A stretch of 64,000 bases of DNA from NCBI RefSeq assembly GCF_900109365.1, contig NZ_FNZR01000010.1:124001-188000 (forward strand). Reading direction: 5' to 3'. The notes beneath the pieces are model-generated. The model was not told the DNA's origin. It saw only the letters and a program-made list of their open reading frames with translations, and made no database searches. This DNA is from Parapedobacter koreensis. Lineage in GTDB: Bacteria > Bacteroidota > Bacteroidia > Sphingobacteriales > Sphingobacteriaceae. Positions 31,770 through 40,972 of the stretch are shown here, piece by piece (the stretch's first letter is position 1; the number at the start of each line of letters is the position of its first letter). Both the position numbers and the translations under genes were made by a program.

Positions 31770-34700
31770 CTATTTTCTCTCTCCGCGATACATCCAGTAA
31801 AACAACTGCGGCAACACGGTAAACGACAACAGCATGCACACTTGCAGCCCCCCTACAATCATGATGGCCAGGGGCTTCTGGATTTCAGCCCCCATGCCGG
31901 TGGATAGGGCGGCGGGCAATAAGCCCATTGATCCCATTAACGCAATCATTACGATAGGACGGATGCGGCTGTCTACACCCTGGCGGATAGCCTCGGCCAA
32001 CGGCAGCTTCCTGCGCAGCAGGTTTTCTTTCATCACCGCAATGAGGATGATGGCATTGATGGTATTGACGCCGAACAGGATGATGAACCCGATGCCGGCG
32101 GATATGCCGAATACCGTTCCGGTAGCCCATAGCGACACGAAGCCGCCGATGAAGGCAAAGGGGATGGTGCCCACGGCCACAAGCGTGTCTTTGTAGTTTC
32201 CGAAATTAAAATACAGCAAAAAGAGGATAAGCACCAGCACCACCGGTACCACCACGGCCAGCTGGCGCGATGCGCGCTCCTTGCTCTCAAACTCGCCGGC
32301 CCATTCCATCTTGTTGCTCTTCGGGAGGTTTACCTCGGCGGCCACGCGCTGCTGGGCTTCGGCAATGGTGCTGCCCAAATCGCGCCCCTCGATGCTGAAA
32401 CCTACACCGATGTAGCGGTTGCTGCCCTCCCGATAGATGAAGGCCGGCCCGGTATGGAAGCCAATAGTAGCAATCTCGCGCAGTGGGACGGACTTGCCGT
32501 CCATCGTGGGGATCAGGATGTTGCCAATCTTCTCCTCATCATCGCGATACACTTGCTGGAAGCGGAGCCGCACGTCAAATATCCGCTCATCTTCATAAAA
32601 CTGCGTAGCGGCCTGCCCGCCGATGGCCATCGCTACCACGGCCTGCACATCGGCCGTGTTTACAGCGTAGCGGGCCATCTTGTGGTCGTGCAGCTGGATG
32701 CTCAGCTCCGGCAGGCCAATATTTTTATAAACTTTCAAATCGGTAATACCCGGCACCGAAACTAACGCTTTTTCCACCTGTCCGGCATAGTCTTCCAATT
32801 GATAAAGGTCGTCCCCGAAAATCTTGACTACCAATGAGCTTTTGACCCCCGCGACATACTCTTCCACATTGTCTTGGATGGGTTGGCTGAAGCCAAAGTT
32901 GATGCCGGGGTAAGACTCCAGCTCGGCGCGCATCTCGCCAAGCAGTTGCTCTTTACTGATATGCCGCTTCCACTCCCCTTCGGGATAGAGCTGGATATGA
33001 AACTCAATATTGAAAAATCCAGTGGGGTCGGTACCATCATTAGGCCTGCCGGTCTGGCTCATCACAAATTTGACCTCGTCAAATGTCCGTAGCCGCTGCC
33101 GCATCTCCTTCGCCAGCCTCACGGATTCATCCAAGTTGACACTGTTGGGCAGGGTAGCCCGTACATAAATGGCGCCTTCATTGAGGCTGGGGATAAACTC
33201 CGAGCCGTAAAACAGGAAGCGCACCACGCAGGCTACCAGCAACAGGGCAAAGCCCCAAAGGGTAAGCCTTCGGCGGCGCTGGCTCCAGGCAAACAGCCGC
33301 GAAGCTCCGTGGTGGAACGCGCGGGAAATCACGTTTTCGCGCTCGCGGATATTTTTTTGCAGCAATGCCTTGCACATCGCAGGCACATAGGTAAGGCTGA
33401 GGATGAGCGAGCCCAGCAGGGCGTATCCCAGCGTGAAGGCCAGCGGCGAAAACATTTTGCCCTCCACCTTCTGGAAGGAAAAGATGGGCAGCAGGGCCAC
33501 GATGAGGATGAGCTGCGCAAAAAACACATAGGTGGCTACACTGGCGACGCTCTTCTTGATGATACCCAGCTTGATGGAGCTGTTGAACCGCGCCATGCCC
33601 ACCAGCTCGGCGCGCTTGCGCATGCCCACAAACACGCTCTCCACGATGACCAGCGTCCCCTCCAGCAGCAATCCGAAATCCAGCGCGCCCATGGAAATGA
33701 GATTGGCAGGCAGGCCCTGGATGCGCAGCATGATGATGGCAAAGAGAAACGCCAGCGGGATGACGGAAGCGACGATGACCGTAGTGCGCCAGTTGAACAG
33801 GAAGATGAATACGATAACCGATACCAGTACGATGCCTTCCATCAGGTTTTTACTTACGGTATGTACCGTGGCGCCCACCAGTTCCGTACGGTCGATAAAG
33901 GGGGCTATCTTGACATTGACGGGCAGGATGCGTTCGTTCAGCTCGGTGATCTTGTCTTTCAGCCGCGCGATGACCTCGCCCGGATTCTCACCCCGCAGCA
34001 TGATGACGACGCCTTCTACCAGGTCATCATCGTCTTGCAGGCCCACCTGCCCCAGCCGGGGCTTAGCTGATACTTCCACTTCGGCCACGTGCTTTACCAA
34101 TATGGGGGTACTACCCCGCACGGTGATGAGGATATTTTCGATGTCTTCCACTTTATCAAGCAGACCAATACCGCGCACCACGTAGGCCTGGTCACCCCGC
34201 TGGATGACATCGCCCCCCACATTGATGTTGCTTTTGCTGACGGCTTCGTACACGTCCAGCGGCGACAGGTCATAGTTGACCAACTCCGTGGGGTTGATTT
34301 TGATTTCGTAGATTTTCTCTTCGCCGCCGAAGCTCACCACATCTGCCACGCCCGGCACGGCTACCAGCTCTCGTTCGATGACCCAATCGTGGATGGCCGT
34401 CACCTCCTTGATGGGCAAATCGCTTTTGACCACGTAGCGGAATATCTCGCCCGTGGCTCCGGAGGGTGGCTCGATATCGGCGGCAGCGCCTTCGGGAAGG
34501 TCTACGCCCTGCAAGCGGTTGGAGGCATACTGCTGGGCATAGAAATCATCTACCCCGTCATCAAAGATAATGGTCACCACGGATAGCCCAAATAGCGAGA
34601 TGGAGCGTACCTCAGCCTTGCGCGGAATGGTATTGACCTCCTTGGATATTGGCAGCGTGACGAACTTTTCGACTTCCTCGGCGCTGCGACCCGGCCACTG

Positions 34701-34862
34701 GGTGATGATGCGGGCCCTGGTATTGGTCACGTCGGGGTACGCCTCGATAGGGGTATGCACCAGGCAGTAGATACCTACGCCCAGCAGGAGGGCGGTAAAG
34801 AAAAAGACAATAAACGTATTTTTGAGCGAAAAGGAGACGACTCCCTGCACAAGCTTCTTCAT
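31770..34862 (-). CDS. Heavy-metal RND efflux pump (CzcA/CusA family)
   Basis: A 1030-residue inner-membrane antiporter with the RND duplication: helix 1 near residue 20, the large periplasmic loops, DFGLLLEGTLVIVES in helix 4, and the second half with NFGNYKDTLVAVGTIPFAFIGG. It is the heavy-metal type, exporting Zn, Co, Cd, Ni, Cu or Ag using the proton gradient. In the proton-relay helix the usual second Asp (DFGxIVDGA) is Glu (LLEG), while the first Asp is kept. It overlaps the adaptor gene by ATGA (34859-34862). The metal cannot be told. Confidence 0.9.
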   Translation of the reverse strand: MKKLVQGVVSFSLKNTFIVFFFTALLLGVGIYCLVHTPIEAYPDVTNTRARIITQWPGRSAEEVEKFVTLPISKEVNTIPRKAEVRSISLFGLSVVTIIFDDGVDDFYAQQYASNRLQGVDLPEGAAADIEPPSGATGEIFRYVVKSDLPIKEVTAIHDWVIERELVAVPGVADVVSFGGEEKIYEIKINPTELVNYDLSPLDVYEAVSKSNINVGGDVIQRGDQAYVVRGIGLLDKVEDIENILITVRGSTPILVKHVAEVEVSAKPRLGQVGLQDDDDLVEGVVIMLRGENPGEVIARLKDKITELNERILPVNVKIAPFIDRTELVGATVHTVSKNLMEGIVLVSVIVFIFLFNWRTTVIVASVIPLAFLFAIIMLRIQGLPANLISMGALDFGLLLEGTLVIVESVFVGMRKRAELVGMARFNSSIKLGIIKKSVASVATYVFFAQLILIVALLPIFSFQKVEGKMFSPLAFTLGYALLGSLILSLTYVPAMCKALLQKNIRERENVISRAFHHGASRLFAWSQRRRRLTLWGFALLLVACVVRFLFYGSEFIPSLNEGAIYVRATLPNSVNLDESVRLAKEMRQRLRTFDEVKFVMSQTGRPNDGTDPTGFFNIEFHIQLYPEGEWKRHISKEQLLGEMRAELESYPGINFGFSQPIQDNVEEYVAGVKSSLVVKIFGDDLYQLEDYAGQVEKALVSVPGITDLKVYKNIGLPELSIQLHDHKMARYAVNTADVQAVVAMAIGGQAATQFYEDERIFDVRLRFQQVYRDDEEKIGNILIPTMDGKSVPLREIATIGFHTGPAFIYREGSNRYIGVGFSIEGRDLGSTIAEAQQRVAAEVNLPKSNKMEWAGEFESKERASRQLAVVVPVVLVLILFLLYFNFGNYKDTLVAVGTIPFAFIGGFVSLWATGTVFGISAGIGFIILFGVNTINAIILIAVMKENLLRRKLPLAEAIRQGVDSRIRPIVMIALMGSMGLLPAALSTGMGAEIQKPLAIMIVGGLQVCMLLSFTVLPQLFYWMYRGERK

Positions 34863-35944
34863 CCCTTGATCCTTTCGTAGATGAGTAAATGGTTTTGGGA
34901 AACAACGCGCTCGCCCGGCTCAAGCCCATTATCCACGAAGTACCACTGGTCATCGCGCGCGACAAAGGAGATCCGGCGCAGTTGCAGATCGCAGTCGCCG
35001 CCATATACCACAGCGAAATACTGGTTGTCATCAAAGATAACCGCGTCTGCGGGCAAGGCTACGGCCTTGCCCGCCCCGCGCCGTTCCACAGCGATATCGG
35101 CAGACATGCCGGGTTTCAGCTCAAGCCCTTCGTTGGGAATCACGATGCGGGCCTTGAGCACCCGCTCATGGCTATCAAATACCTGGGGAAGGGCCGAGAT
35201 ACGCCCATGGAAAACCGCCCCCGGATAGGCCAGCGTCCGTATCTCAACGTCCATGCCCTGCTGCACAAATTGCATATCGGTGGCGTAGACATTGGCCATT
35301 ACCCATACTTCGCTAAGCCCCGATACGGTAAAGAGGTTGTCCCCATCGTTGATGGGCATGCCGGGATTGATATTTTTCTCGACGATGTAGCCGCTGGAGG
35401 GCGATCGGATCTCAAAGATCCCCTGTGCGGGATTGGGATGGAAAAGAGCCAGATTGGCCTCAATATTAGCCAGCTCGGCATCCAGTTTTTCAAGTGCGGA
35501 TTTTGTCTCGATGAGATCCCGCTCGGCAGCGATATTATCGTCATACATCCCCTGAGCCGCCGTATATTGCCGCTCGGCCAGCTGCCGCTGGGCTTGAAGG
35601 CTCCGTTGCTCGGCCAGCATCGTATTGAGGGCGGGGCTTTTGAGGGTGGCCAGCACCTGCCCTTGCCGCACGAAGTCGCCCAGGGAAAAATGAGTCTGTA
35701 CGGCGATGCCTGCTATCCAGCTGACGAATTGCACCACCTTATCGGGATTGTAGGAGACTTCGCCCGTGAGCGTTATATGCTGGGTGATATCCCGCTCGCG
35801 CAAGGTATCCAGCACCAATTGATGACGCAGGTTTTCACTCAGGCAGAAGCCTTCGGACTGTTCGTCCACCAGTTGCTCGCGCTGGTCACAAGCGACCGCA
35901 AGCAATAGCATTATCCAGCTGTACGATTTTATCGTGTGTATCAT
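34859..35944 (-). CDS. RND efflux periplasmic adaptor (CzcB/CusB-type), lipoprotein
   Basis: A 361-residue membrane-fusion protein with lipobox LLLAVAC. A barrel-sandwich (QTHFSLGDFVRQGQVLATLKS, then IRSPSSGYIVEKNINPGM) brackets a helical hairpin (LAEQRSLQAQRQLAERQYTA), followed by beta-barrel and C-terminal segments. It links CzcA to the outer-membrane factor. Its stop codon overlaps the CzcA start (ATGA). It lies 30 bp after the outer-membrane factor gene, so all three are in one transcript. The CusF-like metal-binding N-domain is not obvious. Confidence 0.9.
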   Translation of the reverse strand: MIHTIKSYSWIMLLLAVACDQREQLVDEQSEGFCLSENLRHQLVLDTLRERDITQHITLTGEVSYNPDKVVQFVSWIAGIAVQTHFSLGDFVRQGQVLATLKSPALNTMLAEQRSLQAQRQLAERQYTAAQGMYDDNIAAERDLIETKSALEKLDAELANIEANLALFHPNPAQGIFEIRSPSSGYIVEKNINPGMPINDGDNLFTVSGLSEVWVMANVYATDMQFVQQGMDVEIRTLAYPGAVFHGRISALPQVFDSHERVLKARIVIPNEGLELKPGMSADIAVERRGAGKAVALPADAVIFDDNQYFAVVYGGDCDLQLRRISFVARDDQWYFVDNGLEPGERVVSQNHLLIYERIKG

Positions 35945-35974
35945 GGGTTGCGTTTTTTTGTTTCTTCAAAGCGA

Positions 35975-37270
35975 TCAGGGAAACTGATTTCCCACATGGT
36001 ACCGTAGGGTTTCATATTGCGTCAGCAATTCCTTATCGGTATCCAGCAAGGTATCCTTGGTCGTGAGGTAAGCCTCCAGAAAATCCAGGTATTCCAGCAG
36101 ACTGATGTGGCGTTGGACAAAGCTATTGTGATAGCCCGCCAGCAGTTCCTCCATATCGGCATCGTATGTGGCACCGATATGCTCCTTGCGCGCGATAATG
36201 GCCAGTAGGTCTTTCCACGCCTGGACGGCGAGGCCCGAGACTTCATTTTTTTTGTCTTCAGCCCGTAGCAAGCTTTGCTCCAATCGATACTGGGCGGCTT
36301 TGATATGACCTTGGTTGCGATGGAATATGGGAAGGTCTACTGATACACCCACCCCGATGAAATCGCGCATGATGTTGCCTCCGCGGTCGTAGCCAGCACT
36401 CAATGTGAGATCCGGCACGCGCTGCGCACGCTCGTAGCTGAGCTCGCGTTCGGCATAAGTAGCGCCCAGTTGCAGGGCTGTGAGCTCGGCACTATGGGCT
36501 TGTGCCCACTCCTGCACGGTACCGGCGTCTAATGCGCGGATGGCCGCCAGGGGTATATCGGGCAGGGCTTCGCCTGCCAGCACCAGCGTCTCCTGTTGTC
36601 CAACGCCCATCCAGGTCTTCAATGCCCGCTGGGCCTCGCCATTCTCCCTGCGGATGTCGTCAATGGTTTTCATCAATGCTACTTCCGACGCTTTTAGCCG
36701 GAGGTATTCGCTACGGCTGACGTTTCCCTGCTGTACCTGCCGACCATAGCCATCGAGCAACCGTTGCAGTTGGCCGAGCACCTGCTGGTATGTCCCCAGC
36801 CGCTGCTGGGTGCTGTACAGCTGGGCTAGCTCGGTTCGGAATTCGACTTTGAGGCTGCGCAGCAAATCTTCGAAATCCTGCTCGGCAATCGCCGCGCCCG
36901 TCTCTTCGATGGCGATGAGCTTCTTGCGCTTGCCCGCCGTCTGGATGAGTTGCTCTACATCCACGGCCACCTGCGCGTGATTGCCCCATGTGCCAAACAG
37001 GTGACCAAGCGCTTCGGCTCCGGCATTGGACCAGAGATTGACCTCCCCGATGGAGAGCGTGGGGTTGGGCCACAGCTTGGCTTGTATCACTTTCGCTTTT
37101 GCTTCGTCAATTTCCAGCTTGCCCGCCAGCAATTGCAGGTTGCGTTGCAAGAAGACTGCCTCGGCCTCTGCACGGCTCATCACCAAGGTATCGGCGGATG
37201 ACTGCCCATGAACGGTTGCCGTAAGGCAGCACAGCAGGGCTACAACCGAATAAAAAAAGCTGCTCCTCAT
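35975..37270 (-). CDS. TolC-like outer-membrane efflux protein (CzcC/CusC-type)
   Basis: A 431-residue outer-membrane factor with a signal peptide (about 22 residues) and the two homologous OEP repeats: MSRAEAEAVFLQRNLQLLAG ... and the long helices after ELTALQLGATYAERELSYERA. The membrane barrel strands begin LTLSAGYDRGG and VSVDLPIFHRNQG. It forms the channel of the efflux complex with the adaptor and CzcA. tatA ends 2 bp upstream of its start, so the four genes probably form one operon. Confidence 0.88.
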   Translation of the reverse strand: MRSSFFYSVVALLCCLTATVHGQSSADTLVMSRAEAEAVFLQRNLQLLAGKLEIDEAKAKVIQAKLWPNPTLSIGEVNLWSNAGAEALGHLFGTWGNHAQVAVDVEQLIQTAGKRKKLIAIEETGAAIAEQDFEDLLRSLKVEFRTELAQLYSTQQRLGTYQQVLGQLQRLLDGYGRQVQQGNVSRSEYLRLKASEVALMKTIDDIRRENGEAQRALKTWMGVGQQETLVLAGEALPDIPLAAIRALDAGTVQEWAQAHSAELTALQLGATYAERELSYERAQRVPDLTLSAGYDRGGNIMRDFIGVGVSVDLPIFHRNQGHIKAAQYRLEQSLLRAEDKKNEVSGLAVQAWKDLLAIIARKEHIGATYDADMEELLAGYHNSFVQRHISLLEYLDFLEAYLTTKDTLLDTDKELLTQYETLRYHVGNQFP

Positions 37271-37272
37271 CG

Positions 37273-37491
37273 CTACTGTTCAGTCGATTGGTGGTCTACC
37301 GCTTCCGATTGGGGCGCTTCTTCCTGCCCCTGCTTAAACTCCCGTACACCCCGGCCAAGGCCGCGCATCAGTTCGGGTATTTTCTTGCCGCCAAAGAGCA
37401 GCAAACAGGCAAAGACAATCAGGAGCAGTTCCTGCCCACCGATGCCCATGACACCCAGCAATATAGTCCTTCCGTAAAACATAGTCTGCAT
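37273..37491 (-). CDS. tatA: Twin-arginine translocase TatA/TatE
   Basis: A 72-residue TatA-type protein: membrane helix [20 protein letters not shown] with the conserved FGGKKIPEL hinge, then an amphipathic helix ([15 protein letters not shown]) and an acidic tail. It forms the Tat pore with TatC for export of folded proteins. ATG 37491 or 37482 may be the start. It is placed in front of the metal-efflux genes with only 2 bp before the outer-membrane factor, unusual since tatC is not nearby. Confidence 0.85.
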   Translation of the reverse strand: MQTMFYGRTILLGVMGIGGQELLLIVFACLLLFGGKKIPELMRGLGRGVREFKQGQEEAPQSEAVDHQSTEQ

Positions 37492-37504
37492 TTTTGAGTT
37501 GCGG

Positions 37505-37512
37505 CAAAGGTA
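37505..37512 (-). promoter_or_regulatory. Promoter -7 element of tatA-efflux operon
   Basis: TACCTTTG on the minus strand, 13 nt before ATG 37491. It separates the efflux operon from the two-component genes upstream, allowing independent expression. Confidence 0.5.
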
Positions 37513-37545
37513 AATCCGCAACATTAGAAACGGCTTAGAATGGGG

Positions 37546-38904
37546 TTAAAGTTGGCTAAAGCCCAGCGTGACGGTGGTGCCCTGCCCCTTCTCCGATGCG
37601 AGGGAAAACGATACGCCGTTTTGTTTGCAGATAAGTACCGCCAGTGACAGCCCGATGCCGCTTCCTTTGGTATGGCCCACATTGCCGCCCCGGTAAAATG
37701 GTCGGTGTACCTGCTTCAGCTCTTCGGCAGCAATGCCGCTGCCGTGGTCCTCGATGATGAGCTGCAGTAGCTTGCCTTGCTGGGTCAGCCTAACATGTAT
37801 GGGTTGGTCATTGGCATATTTAACGGCGTTGTCTATCAGATTGTACACGGCCATCTGCATCTGATGGCCATTCCCACGCGCGGATAGGCTATCCGGATTG
37901 GGTACGGAGACATCTACGTGGAGCAGCGGTCTGGCCTCGGGCCACCTATCAAAGATTCGATCCAGTACATCCCACAGTAGCTCATCCACGCGGTACGTGG
38001 TGCTGCCCTGGGGATTAGTGCGTAGTCCGGCGAGCATCATGAGGTTGTTGAAAATGCGCTCCAGCTCTGATACCTGCGCCAATACGGTTTGGCTGACCTC
38101 CCGGTATTCGGCGGGTGAACGATCTTTCTGGGCGAATACTTCAAGATTGCCGGTGATGGACGCCAGCGGTGTCTTGAATTCGTGCGACACGTAATTGATG
38201 AAATTTTTTTGGATAACGAAGGTGTCTGACAGGCGAAGCAGCAGTCCATTGAATGTGTTGACCAATTCGTGAAGCTCGTCCTTAGCCCGCGGTAGTGTCA
38301 GCGCGGTCTCCAGGTTGTCGGCCTGCAACTGGTTGACCTGATGGATGACCGACGAAATGGGCCGATAGGCTATTCGGGAGAGCCAATAGCTGAGCAGGAA
38401 AATAACCAGCAGGCCCACGCCCAATGCGACCCCCATCATGAGCAGCAATTGATTGCTCTGCGAGGCAAAGAAGTCATTGCTTGTGGCCACGATTACCACG
38501 AAGTCGCCCTGATTGTCCGGATAATGAAGGCCATAATAATAGGAGCCTTCGCGTTTGAACTGTACCCGCCCTTCTTCCCGGATGCGCTGGAGCGCAGCAG
38601 CGGGCGCCTGCTCCTTGGACTGGCCGTTGCCATACCGGAGCCGATCGGCACTGTCGTACACCTTTACATCCGTCTGCTGTATCTCGGCCTCGAAATCCGT
38701 CCGTATGCGGTTGTGCTCGCGCGTGGATAGCTCGTCTTCTTCGAGGTAAAACATGGCCGACAACAACCCGGTCTTCTGCAATTCGCTGAAGATGATGCGC
38801 TCGGAGGTGACATGGAAGGTGTAATATACCGCAAAGGCTGCCACGGCAAATACCACCCCGAAGGTGAGTGACGAAATCAGCGTGAGCCTATTGCGGATGG
38901 TCAT
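37546..38904 (-). CDS. Sensor histidine kinase of the efflux locus
   Basis: A 452-residue membrane kinase: two membrane helices (about 15-35 and 155-175) enclose a periplasmic sensor of about 120 residues, followed by a HAMP domain, the H-box NYVSHEFKTPL (phosphoaccepting His), and the ATPase boxes DNAVKYA, DHGSGI, GSGIGLSLA. It resembles CusS/CzcS kinases that sense periplasmic metal. ATG 38904 is preferred over an earlier GTG-like extension, giving an 11-bp gap to the regulator. It probably controls the efflux operon downstream (inference from position). Confidence 0.9.
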   Translation of the reverse strand: MTIRNRLTLISSLTFGVVFAVAAFAVYYTFHVTSERIIFSELQKTGLLSAMFYLEEDELSTREHNRIRTDFEAEIQQTDVKVYDSADRLRYGNGQSKEQAPAAALQRIREEGRVQFKREGSYYYGLHYPDNQGDFVVIVATSNDFFASQSNQLLLMMGVALGVGLLVIFLLSYWLSRIAYRPISSVIHQVNQLQADNLETALTLPRAKDELHELVNTFNGLLLRLSDTFVIQKNFINYVSHEFKTPLASITGNLEVFAQKDRSPAEYREVSQTVLAQVSELERIFNNLMMLAGLRTNPQGSTTYRVDELLWDVLDRIFDRWPEARPLLHVDVSVPNPDSLSARGNGHQMQMAVYNLIDNAVKYANDQPIHVRLTQQGKLLQLIIEDHGSGIAAEELKQVHRPFYRGGNVGHTKGSGIGLSLAVLICKQNGVSFSLASEKGQGTTVTLGFSQL

Positions 38905-38915
38905 AGTGCGAGGTT

Positions 38916-39596
38916 TTATAACGGTTCCTTCCAAAGGTAGCCGGTACCTTTGACGGTATGGATGAATTTTGTGCCCCCGCGCTCAATTTTTGCACGCAGG
39001 TAAGAAATGTATACATCTACGACATTGGTACTGTTGTCATAGTCGATCCCCCACACGGCATGCAGCATTTGCGTACGCGGCAGCACGCGGCCCGGATGTT
39101 CGAGAAAGTAGACCAGGAGCTTGTATTCCTTGGGTGACAGTTCCACCCGGTCTTCGCCCCATGAAACGGCGTGCTCGGTCGCATTGACCGTGAGCATGCC
39201 GCTCCGGTAAATCTTGCTGTCAGCCTGATGGGCCAATTTGGAGCGCCTCACGAGTGCGTTGATGCGCGAAAGCAACTCTTTGAAATGGAAGGGCTTCACG
39301 AGGTAATCATCAGCACCGCTGTCCAGCGCGTTGACCTTGTCATCGGGTCCGTCCAATGCACTGATCACCAGAATGGGCGTCTGATTGCGGCGGTAGCGGA
39401 TGAGCTTGGTAAGCTGTACCCCATCTATGCCGGGCAGCATGATGTCCATCAAGATGGTATCCCAATCGTGGCTATTCACCAGCTCCCGCGCAGCTTCGGC
39501 AGACGTGGCCAGCGCCACGCTGTATCCCGCCTCCTCCAAGCCCTTTATCACAAAATCACTGATACGACTGTCGTCTTCGATGAGCAGAATGTTCAT
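38916..39596 (-). CDS. OmpR-family response regulator
   Basis: A 226-residue regulator: receiver domain with LIEDDSR, phosphoaccepting Asp in LMDIMLPG, and Lys in YLVKPF; the C-terminal winged helix has VELSPKEYKLLVYFLE and the recognition helix NVVDVYISYLRAKIE. Pair with the kinase at 37546. It probably binds the promoter of the tatA-efflux operon. ATG 39596 lies 6 nt behind a perfect TAACTTTG element, so this is the true start. Confidence 0.93.
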   Translation of the reverse strand: MNILLIEDDSRISDFVIKGLEEAGYSVALATSAEAARELVNSHDWDTILMDIMLPGIDGVQLTKLIRYRRNQTPILVISALDGPDDKVNALDSGADDYLVKPFHFKELLSRINALVRRSKLAHQADSKIYRSGMLTVNATEHAVSWGEDRVELSPKEYKLLVYFLEHPGRVLPRTQMLHAVWGIDYDNSTNVVDVYISYLRAKIERGGTKFIHTVKGTGYLWKEPL

Positions 39597-39602
39597 GATG
39601 GC

Positions 39603-39610
39603 CAAAGTTA
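39603..39610 (-). promoter_or_regulatory. Promoter -7 element of the response regulator-kinase operon
   Basis: TAACTTTG on the minus strand, 6 nt from ATG 39596; leaderless or nearly so. Confidence 0.6.
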
Positions 39611-39685
39611 GCGTTCGAGATAGCCAAATCCAATTTTGGCAGGTATAATTTACAGTTGCCCCGCGATGGGACGAGCCATCCTATC

Positions 39686-40780
39686 TTACTGATACTGGAT
39701 ATAAATAGGCTTTGGCGTCAATGCTAATACCTCTTCGTGGGTCATCATCCGGTGTGGCGGCCTTGTCAAATCATTTTTGTAGAAAAATTTAAAGCCAGTA
39801 AACTGCACGGGCTCCCGGTAGACGTAGCTGTGGTAGGTGTTTTTCTTGAGTGCCGGAGCACCCCAGCCATCCATATCGATGACCACCTGTACCTCCGGCT
39901 GTAACTTTATCTGCCGATAGTCCCTCACCATCCCCTGCGTAAAGCGGTGTACCACCAATACCTTTGGTGGCAGCCCGTGCGCACGAACCAGCTCAGCCAG
40001 GTGCTGGGCTGCAAAATTGATATCATCCGCCGTGAAATGGCCTATGCGCTTACCGGGGGGCGAATCGTCTTTCATCGAAAACTCCGGATCAATCCCCAGA
40101 TGTACATGGGGCATCCGGAGAAACGTATCCAGGCGAGGCACCTCATCGGCCAGGGTACTGAAGCCGACCTGGATGTCCAGAAATACAAGGGCGTTCCTTT
40201 TCTCCGCAATGCGGAGTACGGAGTCGATTTGGCTAAACGGCATGCGGGCGCGGTACTTGCCATCCCTGCCGGCACTGCCCTGCGCGGTGACGGCAATATA
40301 GTGGAGTGCCGGAATAGCTTCGGTAGCGGTATCTGCTTCGTTCCACCGCGCGACTTCCCCATCCAGCTTGTCCAGCATCTCATCCGGCGGGAGCTCGCCG
40401 AGGATGCCCATCCTATTGGAATATAAATTACCGTAAAACGCGATAATACGCTTGTGGGGTAGGATGGCGTCCGATGGGGGCAGGGGCTGATCAGCTACCG
40501 GCCAACGACCGGTCGTGTCGCCATTGGCGAGCGCGTGCAACACCTCGTGATAGGCCGCAGAATCGACCGTGGCCGTAGCAGGCTCCTGTGGGTGCGGCAC
40601 GTCAGCCACTTCGACGACATTGACCGCCAAGGTATCTGCGGTATGTGCGTCTGCAGTAGCTCCGCTGCCGTTGATTGACTGGCAGGCGTATAGTGATAAT
40701 GCTAACCAAATGATTCCACCATAAAGCAGGCCCGAGCTGCCACGCCTGTGGCCCCGATTGCGAATAATTGTCATCTCCAT
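39686..40780 (-). CDS. Secreted lipoprotein of an uncharacterised TIM-barrel-like family
   Basis: A 364-residue lipoprotein (lipobox ALSLYAC). After a low-complexity linker the domain has FYGNLYSNRMGILGE, VFLDIQVGFSTLADEV, VHLGIDPEFSM, VLVVHRFTQGMV and FKFFYKNDL. This pattern matches an uncharacterised family of secreted proteins I recall mainly from actinobacteria, which has alternating strands and helices like a TIM barrel with acidic residues at strand ends. A glycoside hydrolase-like function is possible but unproven. ATG 40780 is preferred (another ATG at 40774). Divergent from the DUF5686 gene. Confidence 0.72.
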   Translation of the reverse strand: MEMTIIRNRGHRRGSSGLLYGGIIWLALSLYACQSINGSGATADAHTADTLAVNVVEVADVPHPQEPATATVDSAAYHEVLHALANGDTTGRWPVADQPLPPSDAILPHKRIIAFYGNLYSNRMGILGELPPDEMLDKLDGEVARWNEADTATEAIPALHYIAVTAQGSAGRDGKYRARMPFSQIDSVLRIAEKRNALVFLDIQVGFSTLADEVPRLDTFLRMPHVHLGIDPEFSMKDDSPPGKRIGHFTADDINFAAQHLAELVRAHGLPPKVLVVHRFTQGMVRDYRQIKLQPEVQVVIDMDGWGAPALKKNTYHSYVYREPVQFTGFKFFYKNDLTRPPHRMMTHEEVLALTPKPIYIQYQ

Positions 40781-40892
40781 CGTTACAAATAAACACAAAA
40801 GGCTTGGTTTGTTTGATGTGCTGCAAAAAATAGTCGGAAAAATACCAACAGTAGGAAAATGACTGTCATCACAGAAACTGAACTTTTGCACC

Positions 40893-40927
40893 AAACGTGC
40901 CCAACAAATTGTATCTTGGGCACGTTT
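40893..40927. repeat. Perfect 12-bp inverted repeat in divergent intergenic region
   Basis: AAACGTGCCCAA (40893-40904) and TTGGGCACGTTT (40916-40927), 11-bp spacer. It lies 46 bp before the DUF5686 start and just after a -7-like AACTTTTG (40881-40888), so it would be at the very 5' end of the mRNA. No T-tract follows. It could be an operator or a 5' UTR hairpin. Confidence 0.7.
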
Positions 40928-40972
40928 ATAAACGTTAGTATACGTTAGACGAAAGACGGCAATGGGTTGTTT

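Noticed and set aside
34889-35908. Long plus-strand frame opposite the efflux adaptor gene
   Set aside because: It is a shadow of the adaptor gene, whose lipobox, hairpin and barrel motifs are clear on the minus strand.
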